This document shows, piece after piece, positions 9,797 through 18,690 of a DNA stretch of 45,018 nucleotides (its first letter is position 1; every line of letters starts with the position of its first letter). Both the position numbers and the translations under genes were made by a program. The DNA lies in NCBI GenBank assembly GCA_030456445.1, contig JAKDNM010000016.1, positions 1 through 45,018 on the forward strand, read 5' to 3'. This stretch comes from Hyphomicrobiales bacterium. GTDB lineage: Bacteria; Pseudomonadota; Alphaproteobacteria; Rhizobiales; Rhizobiaceae. The notes under the pieces were generated by a model. The model did no database searches. It was not told the DNA's origin and saw only the letters and a program-made list of their open reading frames with translations.

Positions 9797-10548
9797 TCGC
9801 GGCGCCTTCCAATATGCCGCGTGATGGCTCGCCGATCCTTGAAGTCGACTCGCTGACGCGGCAGTTCGGAGGCTTGGTCGCCGTCAATGATGTCAGTTTT
9901 TCGGTTCGCAAGGGCGAGATCCTCGGGATCATTGGGCCGAACGGCGCCGGCAAGACGACGCTTTTCTCATTAATCTCCGGGTTCATGAAGCCAACCAAGG
10001 GAGAAGTGCGCTTCTGCGGCGAACGCATCACAGGCCTGACACCGAACAGAATTGCCGAGAAAGGACTGGCGCGGAGTTTCCAGATCACGCAGGCGTTCGG
10101 CAATATGACTATCCGCGACACCGTTACGGCTGCGTCACTTCTGCGCCGGCCGCTCATCGAGGCCCAGCAGCACGCCGATTCGATCCTTGACGAAACCGGC
10201 CTCTGGAAGAAGCGCAACGAATTCTCCACATCGCTGTCGCCGCAGGATCAGAAGCTGCTGGAGGTTGCCAAATGCCTCGCGACCGATCCGCTTCTCATAC
10301 TTCTCGATGAGGTCATGGCCGGCCTGACGTTGGCCGAAGCGGAGGTTCCGCTAGCGATCGTACGCCTGCTGCATGCACGCGGCATCTCCTTCGTGCTGAT
10401 CGAGCACGTTATGCCAATCGTAATGAAGACTGCCGAGAGGATCATCGTCCTCAATTTCGGTCAGAAGGTCGGCGAGGGCACCCCAGAGGAGATTGTTCGG
10501 CTCAAAGACGTCAAGGACGCCTATTTTGGTGAGGAAGTCGATGCTTGA
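9793..10548 (+). CDS. Branched-chain amino acid-type ABC transporter ATPase (LivG-like)
   Basis: This 251-residue cytoplasmic ATPase would power a Liv/HAAT-type importer. Walker A is GPNGAGKTT (residues 48-56) and Walker B is LLILLDEVMAGL. The ABC signature is degenerate, reading LSPQDQK instead of the LSGGQ-like sequence. The C-terminal helix typical of LivG (GEGTPEEIVRLKDVKDAYFG) is present. The start is coupled by ATGA to the truncated ligase frame, and the end overlaps the LivF-like start by 8 bases. Substrate is unknown; neighbours suggest an organic acid, amide or amino acid. Confidence 0.9.
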   Translation: MIAAPSNMPRDGSPILEVDSLTRQFGGLVAVNDVSFSVRKGEILGIIGPNGAGKTTLFSLISGFMKPTKGEVRFCGERITGLTPNRIAEKGLARSFQITQAFGNMTIRDTVTAASLLRRPLIEAQQHADSILDETGLWKKRNEFSTSLSPQDQKLLEVAKCLATDPLLILLDEVMAGLTLAEAEVPLAIVRLLHARGISFVLIEHVMPIVMKTAERIIVLNFGQKVGEGTPEEIVRLKDVKDAYFGEEVDA

Positions 10549-11245
10549 GGTCAGCGGCCTGACCGCCGGCTTTGGCACGCTCGATATCCTGCATGATGTC
10601 TCGCTGACGGTCGCGTCAGGCGAGTTCGTCGGTCTGCTCGGCGCGAACAACGCCGGCAAGAGCACGCTAGTGAATTGCCTCAGCGGTCTGGTACCGGCGC
10701 GTCGCGGCACGATCAGGCTCGACGGGGAAGATATCAGCGGGATGCCGCCGCACCGTATCGTCGAAAGAGGGATTGTGCAGGTGCCCGAGGGCCGTCTCGT
10801 CTTTCCCCAGATGTCGGTCCTCGACAACCTCAAGGTCGGCAGTTCGACCAGGCGGTCGCAGCTCGGGCGAACGTCCAAGCTTGAGGAGGTGTTTGCGCTG
10901 TTTCCCCGGCTGCACGAAAGAATGGAGCAGCCGGCGGGTACGCTGTCGGGTGGAGAGCAGCAGATGCTCGCCATTGGGCGCGGCCTCCTGTCGAACCCGC
11001 GGCTGCTAATGCTCGATGAGCCGTCGCTCGGGCTGTCGCCGCTTTTCGTCCAGACTATCTTCCGGGCGATCAAGGCGCTGAACACTTCCGGGCTCACCAT
11101 TCTCCTAGTCGAGCAGAACCTCAATCTGACGCTGTCCTGCGCCAGTCGATCGCTGGTCCTCGAACGGGGTAAGATAGTGATCGAGGGGACCGCCGACGAA
11201 TTGCGTCAGGACCCGCAGACCCGCCGCGCCTATCTGGGATTGTAG
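10541..11245 (+). CDS. Branched-chain amino acid-type ABC transporter ATPase (LivF-like)
   Basis: This is a 234-residue second ATPase of the importer. The start MLEVSGL at 10541 is the usual LivF N-terminus; an upstream in-frame ATG would lie inside the LivG gene. Walker A is GANNAGKST (34-42; an Asn replaces the usual second Gly), the signature is intact LSGGEQQ, and Walker B is LLMLDEPSLGLSP. It would pair with the LivG-like protein, whose signature is degenerate, so this subunit may complete the sole canonical ATP site. It overlaps its partner by 8 bases. Confidence 0.9.
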   Translation: MLEVSGLTAGFGTLDILHDVSLTVASGEFVGLLGANNAGKSTLVNCLSGLVPARRGTIRLDGEDISGMPPHRIVERGIVQVPEGRLVFPQMSVLDNLKVGSSTRRSQLGRTSKLEEVFALFPRLHERMEQPAGTLSGGEQQMLAIGRGLLSNPRLLMLDEPSLGLSPLFVQTIFRAIKALNTSGLTILLVEQNLNLTLSCASRSLVLERGKIVIEGTADELRQDPQTRRAYLGL

Positions 11246-11259
11246 ATGGATCCTTCACC

Positions 11260-12129
11260 ATGTTGATACCTGAATTTCTCCAGACCCTTGTCCAAGGATT
11301 TCTCCTGGGAAGCACTTACGGGTTGATGGCGCTCGGCATGGCGATCATCTATGCGGTCAGCGGGGTGTTGAACTTTGCGCATGGCGACTTTCTCAGCCTG
11401 GCGATGTACCTGTGCCTGGCCGCCTTCTCCTACCTCGCCTTCGATCCCTACCTCGCCTCGGTTATCGTCATCCCTTGCATGGCGGCGCTGGGGATGGGGT
11501 TCTACCAGTGGCTCGTGCGCCCGATGGTCGGCCGCCAGATGCTCATGATCGTGCAGCTGACGCTCGGCGTTGCTTTCATGGTACAGAGTGGCCTGCTGAT
11601 GGCCTTTGGCGGGCAACCGAAGCGGGTGCCGTCGGTCATAGAGGCGAAGCTCTTGATCGTCGGCGACGTCGTCGTTCGCGGCCCACAGTTGGTAGCGCTC
11701 GGCGTATCAGTCGTTCTGGCGATCTGCCTCTATCTCTCCCTCAACAAGACAAGCTTCGGTCGCGAGGTGCGGGCGGTGCAGCAGGTACCCCGCGCCGCGG
11801 CGCTGATGGGCATCAACGTGCCCCGCACACGACTTATCACCTTCGCTCTAGGTTTCGCCGTACTCGCCGTTGCCGGCATCCTCCTGGTGCCAGGACTGCC
11901 GATTCATCCGAGCCAGGGCCTGCGCTACACCGTCATCACACTGATGGTCGTCGTCCTCGGCGGCCTGACGAATTTCGTCGGCGTCCTCCTCGGCGGCCTC
12001 CTGATCGGCTTGGCGGAAGCCTTCGGCACGGTCTACGTATCCGGTGTCTCCGGGTTCGTGTTGCCCTACCTCATCTTCATTCTCATTTTGCTGTTTCGCC
12101 CCAAGGGGCTTCTCGGAGGAGCCGCGTAG
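11260..12129 (+). CDS. Branched-chain amino acid-type ABC permease (LivH-like)
   Basis: This 289-residue inner-membrane permease has about eight hydrophobic segments. Typical LivH sequence is present: QGFLLGSTYGLMALGMAIIY, a GVLNFAHGDF segment and a C-terminal LFRPKGLLG. It lies 14 bases after the LivF-like gene and one base before the LivM-like start, so it is firmly in the importer operon. It should form a heterodimeric channel with the LivM-like protein. Confidence 0.9.
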   Translation: MLIPEFLQTLVQGFLLGSTYGLMALGMAIIYAVSGVLNFAHGDFLSLAMYLCLAAFSYLAFDPYLASVIVIPCMAALGMGFYQWLVRPMVGRQMLMIVQLTLGVAFMVQSGLLMAFGGQPKRVPSVIEAKLLIVGDVVVRGPQLVALGVSVVLAICLYLSLNKTSFGREVRAVQQVPRAAALMGINVPRTRLITFALGFAVLAVAGILLVPGLPIHPSQGLRYTVITLMVVVLGGLTNFVGVLLGGLLIGLAEAFGTVYVSGVSGFVLPYLIFILILLFRPKGLLGGAA

Positions 12130-12130
12130 G

Positions 12131-13177
12131 ATGCTCAATCCGTCCTTCTGGACATTGTTGCGCTCGCCGGTACCGTGGATCGTGCTGGCGGTCGCCGTCT
12201 CCGCGCCGCTCTGGATGTCGCCCTTCTACATGAGCATCGCGATCCTGACGCTGTTCTATGTCGGCTTTGCGATGGCGTGGAACATCGTCGGCGGCATTTC
12301 AGGACTGCTGTCGCTAGGGCACAGCATCTTCGTCGGCACCGGAGCCATCCTGACGAGCGCGCTTTTCCTCAACCTCGGTATCAACATGTGGCTGGGTGTT
12401 GTCATCGCCTGTGTCATCTCGGCACTGGTCGGAGCTGTCATCTCCTGGCTCGACTACAGATTCCGGCTCGGTCACCTCTCGTTTGCTCTGATCACACTGG
12501 CGTTTGCAGAAGTCTTTCTGCTCGTCGTGCTTGGCACGGACTTCCTCGGCGGCGCCTCCGGGCTGATCCTTCCGAACGATACGGGAAACTTTCTCCAGTT
12601 CGAGTTCGGCGGTGGCCGCGGCTATTTCTACCTGTCGCTGTCGCTCGCCGTGTTCGCTCTTCTCGTGAACCTGCTCATCATCAACAGCCCGCTCGGATAT
12701 TTTCTCCGCTGCATTCGCGACAACGAGGATGCGGCACAGGCGATCGGCATTGACCTTCTGCGCTGCAAGATGGTCTCCATGGCGATCAGCGGCGCCTTGA
12801 GCGCGCTCGTCGGCGCCGCCTACGGCCGCTATATGGTGTTCATCGACCCTTACCTTTTCGCCGGACTGAATCTAACGATCGAGGTCGTGCTGGTCGCGAC
12901 CATCGGCGGCCTCGGCACCCCTTTCGGGCCGCTGGTTGCCACGCTTCTGCTGATACCGTTTGGCGAGGTGATCCGCGGTCATCTCGGCGGCGTTCTGCCG
13001 GGCCTTCATACCTTCATCTACGGCGCGCTGATCGTGATTGTCATCCTGGCGATGCCGCGCGGCCTCGTCCCGACCGCGCAGGACTGGTGGCAAAGGCGAC
13101 GCCGCCGCGGTGAAGCAGCCCAGGAAAAACCTGAACTACAGCGCGGATTGAAACCCCCGACACCAATGGAGGACTGA
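12131..13177 (+). CDS. Branched-chain amino acid-type ABC permease (LivM-like)
   Basis: The product is a 348-residue inner-membrane permease. The start at 12131 is chosen over an in-frame ATG 29 codons upstream because it follows the LivH stop by one base and lies behind GGAGGAGC. LivM hallmarks include GGISGLLSLGHSIFVGTGA, a hydrophilic loop with FLRCIRDNEDAAQAIGID, and GGLGTPFGP. A charged tail (WWQRRRRRGEAAQ) follows the last membrane segment. It ends 2 bases before the binding-protein gene. Confidence 0.9.
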   Translation: MLNPSFWTLLRSPVPWIVLAVAVSAPLWMSPFYMSIAILTLFYVGFAMAWNIVGGISGLLSLGHSIFVGTGAILTSALFLNLGINMWLGVVIACVISALVGAVISWLDYRFRLGHLSFALITLAFAEVFLLVVLGTDFLGGASGLILPNDTGNFLQFEFGGGRGYFYLSLSLAVFALLVNLLIINSPLGYFLRCIRDNEDAAQAIGIDLLRCKMVSMAISGALSALVGAAYGRYMVFIDPYLFAGLNLTIEVVLVATIGGLGTPFGPLVATLLLIPFGEVIRGHLGGVLPGLHTFIYGALIVIVILAMPRGLVPTAQDWWQRRRRRGEAAQEKPELQRGLKPPTPMED

Positions 13178-13179
13178 AC

Positions 13180-14427
13180 ATGGCACGAGAAGTCACACGT
13201 CGAACCGTCATCGCCGGTATGACGGCGCTAGCCGGAACGACACTGGCCGCGCCTGCGGTGCGAGCCCAATCGAAAATCGTCAAGGTCGGCATGATCAATC
13301 CGGTCAGCGGTCATGCCGCTGCATTTGCGCAAGAGATCGTGCCGATGCTCGAGTTCATGTTCGAGAAGATCAACAAGGCCGGCGGCATCAAGAGTCTCGG
13401 CGGCGCACAGATCCAACTCGTTGCAGCCGACGACGCAAGCCAGGCCGGCCGCGCAGCGAACGAAGCCCGGCGCCTGATCAGTCAAGAGAACGTTTCGATC
13501 ATCGTCGGCACCTTCCTGTCCGATGTCATCGCGGCCGTTGCGCCGGTACTAGACCAGGCCAAGGTGCCGGCGGTCTCAGTTTCGGGCGGAGGAGCCCGTG
13601 GCTCCTATTTCTACACGCTCGGACTGACCTACGACCGCGGCTACGCCGAGACCTCGGTCAACTTCCTCAACGAGTTGGTCAACAAGCACAAGCTGCCGCT
13701 CAAGAAGATCCTCATGGTCTACGCTAACTACGAGGGCGGCCAGCAGGTGAACAAATACCTCCTTTCGCGGCTTAAGGAATTCGACCACTACGAGGTCATC
13801 GGCGAGGTGCCGCTCGACATGCAGGCACAGGACTATACCAGTGCCATGGTGCGGATACGATCGATGGCGCCGGATGCCATAATGGGCGCGGTGCTGACGC
13901 GCGGCGGCACGTTGCTCCAACAGGCCAGGTACAGCCTCAACTTCAATGACGCGATCTTCATCGGCAACGCCAGCGGTTACTCCGATCCGGCGCTGTGGAA
14001 GAACCTTGGTGAAGAGATCGCCCAAGCGACGCTAACGCGCAATCTTTTCAGCCTCACGACCTTCAGCAAGGACTTGAAGTTGAAGTCGCTCCAGGACCTC
14101 CTCGCCGAAATTCAAGCGACGGGCCGCTTCAATCACGCGATTGGCCAGAACACGCAGAATGCCGCACAGGCCGCACGCGTCGTCCAGCACGTACTGGAGA
14201 TCGCTGGATCGACGGACCCGCAGGAAGTGAACGCGGCCTTCTCCAAGCTTTCAATCAAGGCCGGCGACCCCGACTTCTACTATGCCAGGCCGGGAGGTCT
14301 CGAGTTCGGCGCGGATCATCTGCCGAAGGATATTTCCGCGATGTTCACCCGGTGGCTTCCCGATCATTCGCAACAGGTCGTGTATCCGAGTGACTTTGCG
14401 GAAGGTGCGCCGCCCGCCAAGACCTGA
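13180..14427 (+). CDS. Periplasmic binding protein of a Liv-type ABC importer
   Basis: This 415-residue solute receptor belongs to the Leu/Ile/Val-binding type I family. The N-terminus has a twin-arginine-like export signal (TRRTVIAGMTALAGTTL, cleavage after AVRAQ). Mature sequence shows the two-lobe pattern: KVGMINPVSGHAAAFAQEI, ADDASQAGRAANEARRLI, then SVSGGGARGSYFYTLG. It is the last gene of the operon behind two ATPases and two permeases. A RIME palindrome that could end transcription lies 14 bases beyond the stop. The ligand is not deducible. Confidence 0.9.
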   Translation: MAREVTRRTVIAGMTALAGTTLAAPAVRAQSKIVKVGMINPVSGHAAAFAQEIVPMLEFMFEKINKAGGIKSLGGAQIQLVAADDASQAGRAANEARRLISQENVSIIVGTFLSDVIAAVAPVLDQAKVPAVSVSGGGARGSYFYTLGLTYDRGYAETSVNFLNELVNKHKLPLKKILMVYANYEGGQQVNKYLLSRLKEFDHYEVIGEVPLDMQAQDYTSAMVRIRSMAPDAIMGAVLTRGGTLLQQARYSLNFNDAIFIGNASGYSDPALWKNLGEEIAQATLTRNLFSLTTFSKDLKLKSLQDLLAEIQATGRFNHAIGQNTQNAAQAARVVQHVLEIAGSTDPQEVNAAFSKLSIKAGDPDFYYARPGGLEFGADHLPKDISAMFTRWLPDHSQQVVYPSDFAEGAPPAKT

Positions 14428-14440
14428 GGAACTGTCTTTT

Positions 14441-14502
14441 AGAGCATGATGCGATTGTATTGAATCGCATCATGCTCAAACAAAGAGATAAGAGCATGGA
14501 GT
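14441..14502. repeat. RIME-type palindromic intergenic element, copy 1 (short)
   Basis: A perfect 15-base inverted repeat (arm 14442-14456, loop 14457-14462, arm 14463-14477) starts GAGCATGATGCGATT. A degenerate half copy (AGAGCATGGAGTGATTCAAT) follows at 14491-14510. Related elements are abundant between genes of rhizobia. It sits between two convergent genes and could act as a two-way terminator. A second copy is at 33562-33663. Confidence 0.8.
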
Positions 14503-14514
14503 GATTCAATCCGG

Positions 14515-15462
14515 TCAATACCCCGCCCGCTTGTCCACCAGATTTACGAGAGGTTCGCCGGCGGTAAATCTGCGAACATTGTCTGCAAAAATTTCGACGG
14601 CGCGCCGCCGACTGTCCATCGTGGCCGCGCCATGATGGGGAGTAATGATAACGTTGTCGAGATCGCGGAACCGGTTGTCGCCGACAAGGGGCTCGACGGC
14701 ATGTGCATCAAGGCCCGCCCCGGCAATCTGCCTGGTGCGAAGTGCTTCGTACAGTGCATCGTCATCGGCGATACCACCGCGTGAAATGCACACATAGTAT
14801 GCTGCCGGCTTCATTGCCGCGAACTCTTCACGTCCGATCATGCCTTGTGTTTCCGGCGTCAACGGCGCGGTCATCACGACAAAATCGCATTCCGCGAGAA
14901 ACTCACGCAATTGGGAACGCGTAAACATGCGATCGAAGTGAGGCGGTACCTGCGTGCCGCGCCGGAGGCCGAGTACCCGCATGTGGAACGCCTTCGCCTT
15001 TAGCGCCAGATCGACGCCCGAATTTCCCGTCCCGATGATGCCGCAGGTCTTTCCATTCAGTTCGCCGTGGAAGAAGCGATCCCATTTCCCCTCCGCCTGC
15101 GCGCGAAAGGAACGCAGCATGTCCCGATCGAGCATCAGCATCAGCATCATGGCATGTTCGGCCAGCGGGATCGCGCCGTTCCCTTTGGCCGAGGTCACGA
15201 GAACCGGACTGGCGATCAATTCGGGGGTGAGCGTGTGGTCAGGGCCCGCCGCCCAGCTCTGCAGCCATTTTAGTCTCTTAGCCCGCGCCAGAGCCTGCCG
15301 GCTCAGATGAACGGTGGCGACGATGTCGGCTTCCTCGATCGCGGCCTCGAATTCCTCCTGGGAGGTGAAATTGCGAACGATCGCCGTCGGCGCGGCGGCC
15401 TCCACCTGTGCAACGGCACCCGGGTATATCTGGTCGGTGATGTGAATGGTCAAAGGCATCAT
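14515..15462 (-). CDS. D-isomer-specific 2-hydroxyacid dehydrogenase
   Basis: This 315-residue NAD(P)-dependent enzyme interconverts a D-2-hydroxyacid and a 2-keto acid. The start at 15462 follows GGAAAG at six bases; the frame stays open 20 codons further without a ribosome site. The nucleotide site is GIIGTGNSGVDLA (residues 141-153). The catalytic triad is Arg228 (ISRGG), Glu257 (AHAVEPL) and His276 (TPHHGAAT). As the last gene of the TRAP/dehydratase cluster it probably handles a keto or hydroxy acid derived from a sugar acid. It may have its own start signals, since 125 bases separate it from the dehydratase. Confidence 0.88.
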   Translation of the reverse strand: MMPLTIHITDQIYPGAVAQVEAAAPTAIVRNFTSQEEFEAAIEEADIVATVHLSRQALARAKRLKWLQSWAAGPDHTLTPELIASPVLVTSAKGNGAIPLAEHAMMLMLMLDRDMLRSFRAQAEGKWDRFFHGELNGKTCGIIGTGNSGVDLALKAKAFHMRVLGLRRGTQVPPHFDRMFTRSQLREFLAECDFVVMTAPLTPETQGMIGREEFAAMKPAAYYVCISRGGIADDDALYEALRTRQIAGAGLDAHAVEPLVGDNRFRDLDNVIITPHHGAATMDSRRRAVEIFADNVRRFTAGEPLVNLVDKRAGY

Positions 15463-15587
15463 GTTCTTTCCACAAACCGCAAGCCTGTCGGCGGGAGCCG
15501 CAATCGGCGAGCGCTGCGGCATGCGTAATGGATTCGACCGGGCCGACGCTCAGCGGGACGATTTCAAATTATCTGGCGCGTTGGCAA

Positions 15588-16619
15588 TCATCGGCCGTCC
15601 TCTTGCGGGAAGAGATCTATTTCCGTGCCGAACCCGTGCCCGTCGGGTATTTTGTAGCCCATATCGTCCAATTCGAAGGGACCGTTTAATTCCGGTGTCC
15701 AGCGGCGGGTCTGTTCGGCCAGGCGATAGCTGCCCAACGCCGCTATGGCCGGAAGGCTCCAGACGTCGCCGCCCCGATGCGGGCACACGCGAACACCAAA
15801 TTCATCGGCCATCCGGAAGACTTCGACCAGTGTGGTCATGCCGCCGCACCAGGTGATATCAGGCTGGACGATATCAAGGGCTTCGGCCTCTAAAAAACGC
15901 CTGAATTCGGCAGCGGTATAGCAGTGCTCGCCGCCCGCGATGGGAATTTTGCAGGCTTGGCGAAGGCGTCTGTACCCTTCGATATCCTCCGGCGGCAGCG
16001 GTTCTTCAAGCCAGGCAAGGTCGTAATCCGCAGCCTGTCGCGAAAAGGACAAGGCTGTCTCGAAATCCCATTGCATGCCGACATCGACCATTATCTGGAA
16101 GCCGTTGCCCAAAATAGCTCGCGCCTGCTGTATCTGCTGGACGACCGTATCGGGGGTGGCGTGTCCGCGAACCGCGATCTTCACTCCGGTGATCCCCGTT
16201 GCCCGTGCTTCGGAAAACGATCCCGGGTCGGTTACATAGCCCGGTATCCGGGGGATTTTCGCGCCGCCCAGAAAGTCGGCCATGCTGGCCTTTTGCGCCC
16301 TGGCGTTGATGTCCCACACCGCGAGATCGACGCCACTCATGGCCATTATGGAGAGTCCGCTTCGTCCGTACCGCGAACTGACCGAATACATTGTCCGCCA
16401 TATGCGGTCCGTATCGGTGGTTTCCAGACCCAGCAATGCGTCTCGGAAAAGCGAATTGACGGCGGTGGTGGTGGCAACGCCGCCACCCGAAACGCCATAA
16501 CCGACCAGCCCGTCGTCCGTGTCCAGGCGTATGGCGACTTGTCCGAACCAACGTCGCCAATCCGGTGGCGCCCGGTCGAGATCCGGCTGAACGGCACGAA
16601 TATCCGTAATTTTCGGCAT
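15588..16619 (-). CDS. Enolase-superfamily acid-sugar dehydratase (mandelate racemase group)
   Basis: This 343-residue protein has the enolase-superfamily capping domain (1-125) and barrel. Metal ligands are Asp179 (IMVDVGMQWD), Glu205 (WLEEPLPPED) and Glu231 (IAGGEHCYT). His281 in VCPHRGGDVW is the likely acid/base. Glu-Glu-Pro and the CPHRGG loop recall L-rhamnonate dehydratase and relatives that remove water from aldonic acids. The second barrel strand reads VKIAVRG. It lies 87 bases after the TRAP permease gene and would act on the imported sugar acid. Exact substrate is uncertain. Confidence 0.85.
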   Translation of the reverse strand: MPKITDIRAVQPDLDRAPPDWRRWFGQVAIRLDTDDGLVGYGVSGGGVATTTAVNSLFRDALLGLETTDTDRIWRTMYSVSSRYGRSGLSIMAMSGVDLAVWDINARAQKASMADFLGGAKIPRIPGYVTDPGSFSEARATGITGVKIAVRGHATPDTVVQQIQQARAILGNGFQIMVDVGMQWDFETALSFSRQAADYDLAWLEEPLPPEDIEGYRRLRQACKIPIAGGEHCYTAAEFRRFLEAEALDIVQPDITWCGGMTTLVEVFRMADEFGVRVCPHRGGDVWSLPAIAALGSYRLAEQTRRWTPELNGPFELDDMGYKIPDGHGFGTEIDLFPQEDGR

Positions 16620-16706
16620 AACGGTCCTGTGCCTCAGCTATTTCGTCGAAGAAAATCTACGTTTGGTGTTCCGAATCCTGCGTGCCCCGGTGGAGACAAT
16701 TTCAAA

Positions 16707-17993
16707 TCAAAGTAAAATAGACGGGAGTCCCACCGAAAGTACCGGGATATATGTCAACAACAAAAGAACGACGATCAATGCGGCAAGAAACGGTAATATC
16801 TCCCGAGCGAAATCCGCCATGGAAACTCCTGTGATAGCCATCACGGTAAACATGTTCCCTCCCACTGGCGGTGTTATTCCACCGATGGTCATGTTGAACA
16901 CAAGGATAATGCCGAACTGAACCGGGTCCACGCCCATCGAGATGACTGCGGGAGCCAAAACGGGGGTGACAATCACCAGTAGCGAGGTCGATTCCATGAT
17001 CGTGCCCAGAAGCAACAGCACGATGTTGATGACGAGCAGGGCAATCAGCGGGTCCTTGAAAGCAGAGATCAAGGCAAGCGCGATCTTGTGGGGGATCTGT
17101 TCCAGGGTGAGGACATAGCCAAGGGCCCCCGCCGCGCTGATGATGATCAATATGGCGGCGGTCAGCAGTGCCGATTCGATGAAGACCGTGCGAAGGCCGT
17201 TCCAGTCGAGCTCCTTATATACGAAAACGCTGATTATAATCGAGTATACCGCAATCACGGCAGCCAGTTCGGTCGGCGTGAAGACGCCTATCCGCAACCC
17301 GCCGATGATGCCGACCGGAATCAGCAAGGCGTGCCATGACGCGCGCACCCGCTTCAGCACTTCGCGGAGCGGCAGCCTGTGTTGGCGCACTATCCCGAAG
17401 CCCCGGCGGTTCGCCTGTATCCGGACGACGATCATGAGCGCGATCGCCACGAGGAAGCCGGGAACGATACCCGCGATGAAAAGATGCCCGATCGAAACAT
17501 TCGCCAACAGGCCGTAAAGGATCAGTCCGATGCTTGGGGGGATCAGGGGCGCGATGATCCCCGCCGCCGCGGTCAAGGCCGAGGAGAATCCGAGATCGTA
17601 TCCGTAGCGCTGCATGACGGGCACCAGGATCTTGGCGTCGATAGCGGAATCAGCTTTGGCCGAACCCGACATGCCCCCTATGAACAGGCTGTTGATGACC
17701 GCAACCTGCCCCAGGCCTCCCTTCATGTGTCCGACGAGCGAGTCGGCCAGCCGGATGAGCCGCATTGCCAGGCCGCCCCTGGCCATGACGCTTCCCGCCA
17801 GAATGAACAGGGGAATTGCTAGTACCGGAAAAGAGGAGAGGGACGAGGCCAGCCGCTGGGGAAAGAGCAGTGAAGCATGCGGCGTGACAAGGAAATAGGC
17901 GATAACGGCTCCCATGATCGCGAAGGCGACGGGAACCCGGACGATCATAAGGACAATGAAGACCAGTGCCATCAGGTACAGTTCTGGCGTCAT
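16707..17993 (-). CDS. TRAP transporter large permease (DctM-like)
   Basis: This 428-residue inner-membrane protein has about twelve hydrophobic segments and is full length for the DctM family. Recognisable stretches include FPVLAIPLFILAGSVMARGG, GGMSGSAKADSAIDAKILVP, IPPSIGLILYG and TPPVGGNMF. It forms the sodium-driven channel of a TRAP importer. Its start directly abuts the stop of the small-permease gene. With the neighbouring dehydratase it points to uptake of a sugar acid. Confidence 0.93.
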   Translation of the reverse strand: MTPELYLMALVFIVLMIVRVPVAFAIMGAVIAYFLVTPHASLLFPQRLASSLSSFPVLAIPLFILAGSVMARGGLAMRLIRLADSLVGHMKGGLGQVAVINSLFIGGMSGSAKADSAIDAKILVPVMQRYGYDLGFSSALTAAAGIIAPLIPPSIGLILYGLLANVSIGHLFIAGIVPGFLVAIALMIVVRIQANRRGFGIVRQHRLPLREVLKRVRASWHALLIPVGIIGGLRIGVFTPTELAAVIAVYSIIISVFVYKELDWNGLRTVFIESALLTAAILIIISAAGALGYVLTLEQIPHKIALALISAFKDPLIALLVINIVLLLLGTIMESTSLLVIVTPVLAPAVISMGVDPVQFGIILVFNMTIGGITPPVGGNMFTVMAITGVSMADFAREILPFLAALIVVLLLLTYIPVLSVGLPSILL

Positions 17994-18548
17994 TTATAGT
18001 TCTTCCTGGAATTCTTCATCGCCCGCGAAATGATCTCCGAAGGAGGCGTTCGGGTATTCGAAATTTCCGTCGATCAACCCCCTGATGCTCCGGCCGATCG
18101 CGATAATTTCATGGAGCAGCATCAATGCTCCTCCAAGCGGCAATGCGAGCCAAACATACCTCAAGGGTATGCCTGTCATCGGTAGTATCCGGTGTGTGGT
18201 ATGTAGATAATTCCACGACCAAACGATCAGAAACAGAAGAACAATCGCGGTGCACAGGCCGGCAAAAATGGCGCAGGCCGCCTTGAGGCGCGGCGCCAGA
18301 GCGTTTGTGGCTACGTCCAGGGCGATGTGGAGCCCCCGTCTCGTAACAGCCGCCGAGCCCAGAAAGACGACCCAGATCATGGCATTGGTGGCGAATTCGG
18401 GGATGCCGGCTATCGGCGCGTGAAACAGATATCGCGCGAAGACGCTGATCGTTATCCCAACCGCCATGCAGGCGACGAGCAGACCCGGAAGACCTTCTTC
18501 CAGCCACTCGTCCAGCTTGACGATGAATTGTAGGGAAGTTCGCAGCAT
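17994..18548 (-). CDS. TRAP transporter small permease (DctQ-like)
   Basis: This 184-residue membrane protein has four predicted transmembrane helices. Family features are ISVFARYLFHAPIAGIPEFA, MIWVVFLGSAAVTRRGLHIA and RYVWLALPLGGALMLLHEI. It pairs with the DctM-like protein encoded immediately downstream. The gap of 142 bases to the binding-protein gene contains a long hairpin. Confidence 0.92.
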   Translation of the reverse strand: MLRTSLQFIVKLDEWLEEGLPGLLVACMAVGITISVFARYLFHAPIAGIPEFATNAMIWVVFLGSAAVTRRGLHIALDVATNALAPRLKAACAIFAGLCTAIVLLFLIVWSWNYLHTTHRILPMTGIPLRYVWLALPLGGALMLLHEIIAIGRSIRGLIDGNFEYPNASFGDHFAGDEEFQEEL

Positions 18549-18620
18549 GCAAAACTTTCAGTCGATGAAACAACGCTCTTTGTGCAACCAGCCGGTCATT
18601 TATTGATAGGCAGGCGACTG

Positions 18621-18659
18621 TGCGAAATCATGCCGAGGCGAACTCGACCGGCATTCGCA
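18621..18659 (-). terminator. Stem-loop behind the TRAP binding-protein gene
   Basis: Inverted arms TGCGAA (18621-18626) with TTCGCA (18654-18659), and ATGCCG (18630-18635) with CGGCAT (18649-18654), form an imperfect hairpin between the binding-protein and permease genes. There is no T-run. It may protect or partly end the upstream message so that binding protein is made in excess over permease. Confidence 0.4.
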
Positions 18660-18690
18660 AATATCAATGCCGGCGCTGCCGACCGGCCTG

